From contig JAPPGA010000040.1 of the NCBI GenBank assembly GCA_028821515.1, positions 1 to 47,121 on the forward strand: 47,121 bases of DNA, in the 5' to 3' direction. Shown in pieces: positions 9,146 to 16,119 of the stretch. Under the pieces are notes generated by a model. That model saw nothing but the letters and a program-made list of their open reading frames with translations. It was not told the DNA's origin and made no database searches. Position numbers and translations under genes: made by a program. How positions within the stretch are numbered: the stretch's first letter is position 1; each line of letters begins with the position of its first letter. This DNA is from Gammaproteobacteria bacterium. Lineage in GTDB: Bacteria; Pseudomonadota; Gammaproteobacteria; Pseudomonadales; Azotimanducaceae.

Positions 9146-9877
9146 TTGAGACGCAATCCGGACGCAAAGGGCACGGAGGTGGAGTTGCTGAACGTGCCGA
9201 TGTACGGCCAAGGCAGTTTTGATTCATTGTGTGCGTACTACACGGGGACGATGATGCTGGCGACCTTGTTTCCGGACTACGTCGTCGAGTTCGGCCGAGC
9301 CACGTCGAAGGCGGTCAAGTCAATGTCACGCGATCCCTTGATCAGGCACTACGGGGCGGAAGATGACCGGGTAACGCTGGCGAGGTGGTTCCATCACGGA
9401 GAAACCATCGAGAAAGTGGTGCAATTGCTCAACCGCAACATGAAGTGGGAAGAGGTGTCTACTCGGTTCAAGTGCGATTACATGGACCGGGGCGATCGGA
9501 CGTTCGACAGAATCGCGCGCAACGTCGACGAAGGCCTGCCGGTAATGTTGGGCTGGGACACCGAGGACTACGGTTGCCACGCGGTTCTGGCGACTGGATA
9601 TTCGATTGGCCAGGAGAAGTGGTTGACCGTCAACGATCCGGGCGGCGTCAGCGACGCGGTGAGTTGGAACTCGCTGAAGGCGCAACAGAAGGGCAGGGGA
9701 AAGTTCGAGGTCGGGTCTGTAGCCAAGCACAAGGGACCCCGGCCGATGAAGTCGGTCATGGAAAAGCAGGTGCCCGTCGTATACCAGTGGACGCCGCAGC
9801 AGAAGTACGAGCGCGTTGTAGACCTGTTTGCTGACGTTGGCTGGACTGGACTACAGCACGTTCGCCCGGCCACTTAG
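9146..9877 (+). CDS. Papain/C39-like cysteine peptidase domain protein
   Basis: A 243-residue protein with features of a papain-fold cysteine peptidase. Glutamine 22 and cysteine 29 sit in QGSFDSLCAYY, matching the oxyanion-hole Gln and nucleophile Cys; His145 in YGCHAVLATGY and the Asn/Asp pair in WLTVNDPGG follow in the right order and spacing for the C39/BtpA-like group. No signal peptide or membrane segment is seen. The TTG at 9146 is chosen because AAGGGG lies 7 bases upstream; an upstream TTG at 9101 is in frame but has no such signal. The protein is not part of an obvious operon and lies in the accessory region beside a broken transposase. Substrate and role are unknown; it could be an effector, a maturation peptidase or a defence-associated protease. 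Confidence 0.65.
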   Translation: MRRNPDAKGTEVELLNVPMYGQGSFDSLCAYYTGTMMLATLFPDYVVEFGRATSKAVKSMSRDPLIRHYGAEDDRVTLARWFHHGETIEKVVQLLNRNMKWEEVSTRFKCDYMDRGDRTFDRIARNVDEGLPVMLGWDTEDYGCHAVLATGYSIGQEKWLTVNDPGGVSDAVSWNSLKAQQKGRGKFEVGSVAKHKGPRPMKSVMEKQVPVVYQWTPQQKYERVVDLFADVGWTGLQHVRPAT

Positions 9878-9889
9878 CGCCGTTGGCGG

Positions 9890-9908
9890 GCCGATGCTCT
9901 TAATCGGC
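9890..9908 (+). terminator. Weak hairpin after the cysteine peptidase gene
   Basis: GCCGAT at 9890-9895 pairs perfectly with ATCGGC at 9903-9908 around a 7-base loop, 12 bases after the stop codon. There is no following T-run, so it may be only a 3'-end structure. Confidence 0.25.
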
Positions 9909-10065
9909 GCCCGAAGAGAAGGGACGAAGGAACAGGGTGCAGTCCAACATGTGGTCTAGCCATTGTTGCATGAGCGTAGGACGCCGGTCGAACAGGTCGA
10001 GCGCCCATCGGCGGCGCAAATGGTGAGCCTGTCAGGAATTCCGTGTTTGTGAGCGCTAACCGGCT

Positions 10066-10481
10066 GTTCCAGACGAGCTGCTGGATCAATTGCTGGATGG
10101 AACGGATGCGCTTGAGGCGTTTCAAAGCAGGAGCGGACCAGCCGCAACCACGGCAATGGCCACAGCCGCAAGCGGGTGCTCACGGACGATGGCCGATTGG
10201 ATTTGTCGATTCCCCGGGACCGGCAGGGTCGATTCGATCCGAAGCTGATCGAGGAGCACTGCCGGCGATTGCCGGGGTTCGACGACAAGGTGATCTCGAT
10301 GTATGCGCGCGGCATGTCGACCCGCGAGATCCAGGGTCACGTGCGGGAACTCTACGGCATCGAGGTCTCCCCGGAGTTGATCTCCAAGGTCACCGATGCC
10401 GTTCTCAACGAGTTGGCGGCCTGGCACCACCAGCTTAGCCACAGCTATCGCGCGGCCAGCATCCTCTCATTGCCAGAATGA
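10066..10481 (+). pseudogene. IS256-family transposase remnant
   Basis: Two pieces of a Mutator/IS256-type transposase survive. The N-terminal piece (10066-10130) reads VPDELLDQLLDGTDALEAFQ. The second piece (from about 10140) is in another frame and reads RNHGNGHSRKRVLTDDGRL, then IPRDRQGRFDPKLI, GFDDKVISMYARGMSTREIQGH and YGIEVSPELISKVTDAVLNE, the highly conserved region before the first catalytic Asp. The segment that should join them is deleted, a stop codon precedes the first piece, and the family similarity ends near 10430, so the DDE catalytic core is missing entirely. The element cannot encode an active transposase. It abuts the 3' end of the convergent methyltransferase gene. No terminal inverted repeats were identified. 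Confidence 0.85.
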
Positions 10482-10485
10482 CCAA

Positions 10486-11907
10486 CTACTCGAACACCGC
10501 GAAGTTCATTCCCATGTACTTGGCAATCTTCGCCCTCGCCGCCTCCTGAGATCCTTGGCCCTTGATTCGATTGCAGTTCGCACAAAGAAGCTGGAAGTTA
10601 TCCACCCAATCCTGGCCTCCCTTCGCCCTTGGAACGATGTGGTCCATTTCGAAGTGTTGAATTCCTCCCATCTCGTGGCGACAGAGATTGCAGCGTCCTT
10701 CCTGATCGTTGTATAGGCGGTTCTTTAGTTCCCCCCGCTCCTTCGGCGTCGAAGCCTTCTCACGCTCCACGTCGGTCCGTATCGGTACGTCTATGGCGTG
10801 GTGGAAGTCCCTGAATGAAATCATGTCCTGCTTTTCGCGTATGCGCTGCACCACGAGTTCGGCAGCCTTCGGGGATAGGTCGATGCCGCACCATTGGCGG
10901 TTCAGGAATTCAGCGGAGACCAGCGTGGTGGCGCATCCGCAGAAGGGATCGAGCACCATATCTCCCTCGTTGGAAGAAGCCCCGATAATACGATCTAGCA
11001 ATGCCACGGGTTTTTGTGTGGGGAAACCAATCCTCTCTTGCGCCGCAGCGTTGATCGGGTCTATGTCGGCCCAAATATCCCTCACCGCAACGCCAGGAAG
11101 TTTCTTCAAATAGGTCTTTAGGCGCGGTCGTCCGGTGCGCGAGAACGCGACTCGTCCCTCTTTCATCAATCTGTCGACCCCCCGCTGGTCGAACATCCAA
11201 TGTCTTCCCGCTGGTGGCTCTATTTCGCGATCTCCGAATCTCCGTGCCGGCCCCGAACCCGCTCCACTGAAATCGGACATTCGGTACAGCCCGCCCTGAT
11301 CTCTCATCAAGTCGTGCCCCCGTACGGATTCCTCCGACTGCGGCACTGTCGGAGCGTTCCATACGTTGTTCTGCGACTTTGCGTAGAACAGAATCACATC
11401 GTGCGTTCGCCCATACTGTTTTCCCGCCTTTCTTCCGGTGGTTCTCTCCCACGCTATTTCATTCCTGAAATTGCTGCTGCCGAATATCCCGTCCATCACC
11501 AATTTGAGATAGTGGCTGGCAGTGGGGTCGCAATGGAGATATATCGAGCCGGTCGGCTTAATGACGCGTCTCAGTTCGAACAACCGAGGCGACATCATCA
11601 TCAGGTAGGAGAACATCCCTTTCGAATGCGTTCTTTGGGCCGCATGAATGAGAGCATAGAGCCATTCGTGCTCTCGCTTCAGCCGGTTGTGCTCAATCAG
11701 GTCAACGTCCGAAAGAGTCCAAGCGTCCTTGAACGCGGCTCCCGCTGCTTTGGAACCAACCGGCGCTTCGTAGACCTTGTTGGAGTTGAAGGGAGGGTCC
11801 AAGTAGACAAGGTCCATGGAGTCCGAGTTTATGCCCCGAAGCACATCGAGATTGTCACCCTCGAAGACGACGCGATTGAGTTCCTGCGACGGCCTGTCTC
11901 TCGCCAT
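10486..11907 (-). CDS. Beta-class DNA methyltransferase fused to HNH nuclease domain
   Basis: A 473-residue fusion. Residues 10-360 form an N4-cytosine/N6-adenine DNA methyltransferase: catalytic motif IV with DPPF at 37-40 comes first and the S-adenosylmethionine motif I (VLDPFCGCATT) near 318-328 comes last, the beta-class order, with a putative target-recognition region between them. Residues about 395-450 form an HNH domain with zinc-ligand pairs C406/C409 and C442/C445, the catalytic DH at 422-423, and N-x-LLC-x2-CN-x2-KG. The ATG at 11907 is chosen as start; an in-frame GTG at 11946 would add 13 residues. The gene lies 166 bases downstream of the Hsp90-like gene on the same strand. The fusion could be a single-chain restriction-modification enzyme or a methyltransferase with a regulatory nuclease. 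The target sequence is unknown. Confidence 0.9.
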   Translation of the reverse strand: MARDRPSQELNRVVFEGDNLDVLRGINSDSMDLVYLDPPFNSNKVYEAPVGSKAAGAAFKDAWTLSDVDLIEHNRLKREHEWLYALIHAAQRTHSKGMFSYLMMMSPRLFELRRVIKPTGSIYLHCDPTASHYLKLVMDGIFGSSNFRNEIAWERTTGRKAGKQYGRTHDVILFYAKSQNNVWNAPTVPQSEESVRGHDLMRDQGGLYRMSDFSGAGSGPARRFGDREIEPPAGRHWMFDQRGVDRLMKEGRVAFSRTGRPRLKTYLKKLPGVAVRDIWADIDPINAAAQERIGFPTQKPVALLDRIIGASSNEGDMVLDPFCGCATTLVSAEFLNRQWCGIDLSPKAAELVVQRIREKQDMISFRDFHHAIDVPIRTDVEREKASTPKERGELKNRLYNDQEGRCNLCRHEMGGIQHFEMDHIVPRAKGGQDWVDNFQLLCANCNRIKGQGSQEAARAKIAKYMGMNFAVFE

Positions 11908-12004
11908 TAGTGCATTTCTATCTGAGCGCGCATTCCCGCATCGCACGGTAGTTCATGGTATTTCGGAGCGCAAGCCCGCCAAGGCGAACGGCGGATGGTA
12001 ATGA

Positions 12005-12023
12005 TCAACGCGGTCGCCGTTGA
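12005..12023 (-). other. Hairpin between Hsp90-like and methyltransferase genes
   Basis: TCAACG at 12005-12010 pairs with CGTTGA at 12018-12023 around a 7-base loop. It lies in the 166-base gap between the two minus-strand genes and could be a weak terminator or leader structure. There is no T-run after it on the minus strand. Confidence 0.25.
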
Positions 12024-12073
12024 CCGTTCAGCCACCCTGAGCGCTACACCTCCTCATCCAAGTCCTCCGTCCC

Positions 12074-14404
12074 CTAGTCCTCGATTCCACCTCCGACCGA
12101 AAGCAAGTCGTCGCGTACGAAGAACCGTTTGCGCTCCCGTTCCTCCGGAAGGAAACACGTTTGGATGTCCGGAGGTACTGGGATGTAGACCTGATTGGCC
12201 AGGAAGATCGTGCAAGTCGCGAAACGCCCACCCCCTGGCTCGCTCGAAATCAGTCTGCGCGATTCGAGATCGTAGTAAAGACCATATTCCTCTGAACGGT
12301 GGGCAAAGATGAAAAGCACTCGCTGCCCGCCCCATACAATCGAAGTCGTGTGAGGCTGTAGGAAGAACTCCGCTCTGTCCTCCCGAGCCTTGCGACCCAA
12401 CGCCAGAAAGCACCTGTATCCCGCCAACGGAGGCTCGCTGGGAGGAATAGTCAAGAGTTTCGCCGCGCACGTCACCTCCGACCTCACAATTGCACGCAAC
12501 GGATCCAAGGCGAACTCGTCATCGTCTTCGCTACCCGCCAGGACCGCTTGGTTCGCCGCCACGTCGGGAAGAACCTCTTCCATGCTCACGGCTGACCCGG
12601 AATCCAGAACCTGAACGTCGCGCCGCGACACGGCCATTGTCTTCTCGATGGCATCCGCGACGCTCATGCGGTCGTTCCTCACGTCGTCCCAAAACGCCAA
12701 CTCGGGAAATTCCTGGATGTCGTCGCCCTCATATTCGAAGGCTTCTCGCCGCCTCCGGATCATCTGAAGGAACGCCTCGGTCCCTTGGGCCTGGCTACTC
12801 GGCACAAACTGCGAAATTCTCGGATACAAGATGTTCCTCACGAAATCACCGACCATTGGTACAAAGGCCGAGTATTCCCGATCGTACAACCCCATAATCA
12901 CCTCGATTGCGCCCAAGCTGCGTTCGATGGTGATAACCAACCCGCCGTCGGCCTCCTCTGCGAACACAGGAATCTTGTGGCTGATCTGCCCGAACTGGAT
13001 TTGCGACGACAACAGGTAATCGGTGCGCAGGATCGATTGTATTCTGTATATGGTCGCGTGCTCCGCCGAATCATAGTCTGAGCTGCGATACACGTTGGTC
13101 ACTCGGGGCTCGTCCTGCACTGGTGCCACATGCTCCGAGCAGAACCTAGTTATGTACTCCATTTCGCAGGTTCGACGCGGATCGTAACGGGCGAAAATCA
13201 GCAACGGAGACTCTTCACTCGACAGCTGCGCGATCAAACCTGTATCGCGGCCTGCATAGCTTCGATACTCTCGCTCCCGGTCCTCTCTGACCACACCGAG
13301 TTCGACCCGCTCTTCGCCGTCCGTCCCGATCGTCAGCCGATCACATAAATCGTACCTCCGGTGAACAGCAACCCAATTCATGAAAGCCGTGCTCGAGTCG
13401 CATTCCTTCCTTTGCGACAGAAGTTCGGACACGATCTCGTCAACAGCCAGGAACACGGATTGGACGAGTTGCATGCTGTCGGAGGTCAGAGCCTCGCGGC
13501 CAGCCGTTGGGGACAACTCCATCAGGTCCACGACGCCACCGAACTGATACGCAGTGGCAACGCCGACTGTCGCTAGCCCGAACCCATTGCGATACGTTCG
13601 CAGTCCCGCAACGTCACTTCGCAGCGTCATCGACCCGGCCAATTCCCGTCCAGACCAGACGATTTCCTGCAGATTTACCCACACCGTACCGTTTTGTGCG
13701 ACGACGAAGTCTACCGCCGCCTGCAGCCGCCCCGCGGACTCTACACGCTGTCCGCGCCAGGCGACGGACGGTATTGGCACAATCGTCTCTGTGTCGCGGC
13801 CGCTTTCGAGCGTCCCATTCACATACACCGGCACATCCAAGAGCGACACGAACTCGGCGATGTAATCACGCCCTTCCGACACGTCCACCCGCCCGTGAGC
13901 TCCGAGAAAGGCCGTGACGGTAGTTCCTGGTCTCCCTTCCGACGGAAGCGCGATCAGATCGATACACTCCTGATTGATCGACAGATCCGACTTCGCTACG
14001 GTGCTCTTGGACCGTTGACCGGTTTCCGAACTCTCGGTCTCGACCTCCAACCGGTCTGCGATTCCGAAGTTCGCCATCGCACCGATACCGAATGTCCCGA
14101 CCACGCCCGCCTCGCGGGCGTCTTCGTCATTCTTGCCGCTGTTCCCGGCGTACCAGTAGTTGGTCTCTAGCTCCTCGGGAGTCATACCGTTCCCGTTATC
14201 GCTCACGGTGATCCTGTCCGACCCAAGGTCGACGTCAATTCTGGGATCGAAATCGTTGCCGGCCCGCTTCCGCATCAAGACGGCATCGAACGCATTCTGC
14301 ACATTCTCCCTGAGAAGCGACAACGGCGACTGGTAGATATCTCGCGCGAACAATTCGATCACGCGCTCGCTCTTCACCTGCAGTGAGATCTTGCGTTTGT
14401 CCAT
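12074..14404 (-). CDS. Hsp90-like (GHKL) ATPase, putative conflict-system component
   Basis: A 776-residue protein whose first 190 residues form a GHKL/Hsp90-type ATPase domain. The N-box RENVQNAFDA keeps both Hsp90 residues, Glu33 (catalytic) and Asn37 (Mg2+ ligand); DNGNGM at 69-74 and the lid motif GTFGIGAM at 103-110 follow, with PGTTVT near 160. A segment with LSPTAGREAL near residue 295 resembles the middle-domain signature of HtpG/Hsp90. The remaining 450 residues match nothing I recognise. It is clearly not HtpG itself: the C-terminal two-thirds diverge. The start codon follows the metallophosphoesterase stop by 3 bases, with AAGGAA inside the end of that gene, so the two are translationally coupled. 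Base composition looks more AT-rich than the flanking core genes. Hsp90-like and MORC-like ATPases are known in bacterial defence operons; that role here is inference. Confidence 0.8.
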   Translation of the reverse strand: MDKRKISLQVKSERVIELFARDIYQSPLSLLRENVQNAFDAVLMRKRAGNDFDPRIDVDLGSDRITVSDNGNGMTPEELETNYWYAGNSGKNDEDAREAGVVGTFGIGAMANFGIADRLEVETESSETGQRSKSTVAKSDLSINQECIDLIALPSEGRPGTTVTAFLGAHGRVDVSEGRDYIAEFVSLLDVPVYVNGTLESGRDTETIVPIPSVAWRGQRVESAGRLQAAVDFVVAQNGTVWVNLQEIVWSGRELAGSMTLRSDVAGLRTYRNGFGLATVGVATAYQFGGVVDLMELSPTAGREALTSDSMQLVQSVFLAVDEIVSELLSQRKECDSSTAFMNWVAVHRRYDLCDRLTIGTDGEERVELGVVREDREREYRSYAGRDTGLIAQLSSEESPLLIFARYDPRRTCEMEYITRFCSEHVAPVQDEPRVTNVYRSSDYDSAEHATIYRIQSILRTDYLLSSQIQFGQISHKIPVFAEEADGGLVITIERSLGAIEVIMGLYDREYSAFVPMVGDFVRNILYPRISQFVPSSQAQGTEAFLQMIRRRREAFEYEGDDIQEFPELAFWDDVRNDRMSVADAIEKTMAVSRRDVQVLDSGSAVSMEEVLPDVAANQAVLAGSEDDDEFALDPLRAIVRSEVTCAAKLLTIPPSEPPLAGYRCFLALGRKAREDRAEFFLQPHTTSIVWGGQRVLFIFAHRSEEYGLYYDLESRRLISSEPGGGRFATCTIFLANQVYIPVPPDIQTCFLPEERERKRFFVRDDLLSVGGGIED

Positions 14405-14407
14405 TAG

Positions 14408-15880
14408 TTACTTTCCTTGAATCGCTCTCAGACGTGCGATTCTCTGCTCCAACTCACGCCTCACATGACGAGCCAACGCCGGTCCATCTGGCCTGCCCAC
14501 TGCTTCCATCGCTTCCTCGGTCCGACCCAATTGAACTAGCGCCTCGACCAACTTCACTCGCTCCCCAGCGTTAACTGGCCTTTCCAACAGCGTGGCCACC
14601 TTCTCCCACTGTTCCAACTTCTCCGCGGCTTCCACTGCCAGACTTCGCGCGTACGCTACCTCTTTACGATCAGCGGCCTCCAGAAGCGACAATGCTGCCT
14701 CCGGTCGGCCGCTCCGCAACTCCCGCTCCGCTTCCAGAATCAACGTGTTGTTGCGATCCTGATCCATGTCCGCCTCCACACCATCGCTGACGGTCGATTG
14801 CGCCAGCCGCATCCGTACCATCCCGCTCGCGATACCCGATGCTCCCGAGCTCGCCACGAAGTGGTTCCCGCGGGTCATCTCCCTAACGTGAACCTCAATC
14901 TCCGAATAGTCGTCCGACACGACTACTACGTTGTACTGCCGGTTGATTCCCCATGGCAGCTCTCTCGATCCCGCACACAACGAGCCTGCAGACACAACCG
15001 CCATCTCCAGGTCGTTCGGTACGCGTACGTAGTGCGAACCGATCTCGGCGTAGTGCTGGTGTCCATGGAGCCCGAGTTGGAATCTGTGTCCAATCAGGTC
15101 GTAGATCGAGTTCATCGAGACGTAGTCCGATCTGTACGACGGTTCACTGTGGAGCCCGTGGTGCCAGACAGCTATTCGCAGACTGTATCGCGCACCCTCG
15201 TCCCTGATTTCCAACGCAGCGTTTGCAATCGCCGTAGGGTCTATCCCACCCTTGTAGGAAAAGCAGTCGTTTCCCTGTACCGACTCGAACCCTGCGATCA
15301 AGATCCTCCCTTTATCAAGCTCGTACAAGTTGTATCCCTTGTTCCTTTGAAGTGGGAACTGTCGGGTATCGCTGCCATAGAAGCCCTCCACGAAGTCCCA
15401 ATAGCTCTCCAGCCTGCGCGAGTACGCCTCAATGTCGCTCACCCTATACAGCTTTCTTTTGTCCCAACTCCACCTCAAGTCCGTACTCCACGACTCCAGC
15501 TCGCCGATCAGGTCATCGATTTCTTCTTCGTCCGGCACTGTCACCATTGCCCCGAAGGCTGTGTTCCAACAACAGTCGTGGTTTCCCGGGACCATCACAA
15601 CCCGCGAACGATCCCCGTCCAAAAGTCTGTCCGTGAGCTCTGCCAAGAACTCGTGCGCGACCTCGTACTGTCCCTTCAGGACGCTCTCAAAATTGCTGTC
15701 TCCCAACCGCACACCCGCGACCATATCGCCACTGACCACCATCGCGTCTGGCTGACGGATCGGCGGTGTCTCCATCGGAAATCGGTCGTTGTCTGCGAGT
15801 AGGGCTGCGATCAGGCTCTCGTTCGAGATCGGCTCAGCTGCCGATCGGTGAAGGTCGGACAGATGGAGGATCGAGTACAT
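14408..15880 (-). CDS. Calcineurin-like metallophosphoesterase with helical-repeat tail
   Basis: A 490-residue protein. Residues 1-345 are a calcineurin-like phosphoesterase with all metal-site motifs: D9-x-H11 in LSDLH, G51-D52, GNHD at 99-102, His240/His241 in VWHHGLH, and GHQH at 273-276. The enzyme should be catalytically competent on a phosphodiester or phosphomonoester; nucleic acid or a nucleotide messenger are both possible. Residues about 378-485 are a chain of alpha helices with TPR-like spacing (EAERELRSGRPEAALSLLEAAD, AAEKLEQWEKVATLLE, KLVEALVQLGRTEEAMEAV), likely a protein-binding module. It is the first gene of the operon with the Hsp90-like ATPase. No signal peptide is present, so the protein is probably cytoplasmic. 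Confidence 0.85.
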   Translation of the reverse strand: MYSILHLSDLHRSAAEPISNESLIAALLADNDRFPMETPPIRQPDAMVVSGDMVAGVRLGDSNFESVLKGQYEVAHEFLAELTDRLLDGDRSRVVMVPGNHDCCWNTAFGAMVTVPDEEEIDDLIGELESWSTDLRWSWDKRKLYRVSDIEAYSRRLESYWDFVEGFYGSDTRQFPLQRNKGYNLYELDKGRILIAGFESVQGNDCFSYKGGIDPTAIANAALEIRDEGARYSLRIAVWHHGLHSEPSYRSDYVSMNSIYDLIGHRFQLGLHGHQHYAEIGSHYVRVPNDLEMAVVSAGSLCAGSRELPWGINRQYNVVVVSDDYSEIEVHVREMTRGNHFVASSGASGIASGMVRMRLAQSTVSDGVEADMDQDRNNTLILEAERELRSGRPEAALSLLEAADRKEVAYARSLAVEAAEKLEQWEKVATLLERPVNAGERVKLVEALVQLGRTEEAMEAVGRPDGPALARHVRRELEQRIARLRAIQGK

Positions 15881-15896
15881 CTACAAATCGCCTAAT

Positions 15897-15911
15897 TCAC
15901 CGTCATGGTGA
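15897..15911 (-). promoter_or_regulatory. Candidate operator palindrome upstream of the metallophosphoesterase gene
   Basis: TCACC at 15897-15901 and GGTGA at 15907-15911 form a perfect inverted repeat around a 5-base spacer; the flanks AAT/ATT extend it imperfectly. It lies 17 bases upstream of the start codon, where a repressor or an RNA hairpin would affect expression. No cognate regulator gene is adjacent. Confidence 0.35.
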
Positions 15912-16119
15912 TTCATCCAACCCCGCTCGGGTGCCCCTACTCCCTAAGTCACGCAAGATGGCCAGATCCGCAGCTGCAACCCCAAGGCTGCCCCGCCAGT
16001 TGTGCACTTTCCACCGCCCGCGACGGCGCTCTCTGGCTTCTCGATGGCTGAACAGAAGATCCTTCGACCCCCGTGCACGAGGGGAACCCCTGCGATAGCG
16101 AACCAGGACCGAAAGTGGG

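Noticed and set aside
10176-10481. An intact small DNA-binding protein
   Set aside because: The sequence is a fragment of IS256 transposase that starts in mid-gene at a chance GTG and stops after the similarity ends.
12074-14404. HtpG, the housekeeping Hsp90
   Set aside because: Only the ATPase domain and one middle-domain motif match; the rest diverges and the gene sits in an operon with a phosphoesterase.
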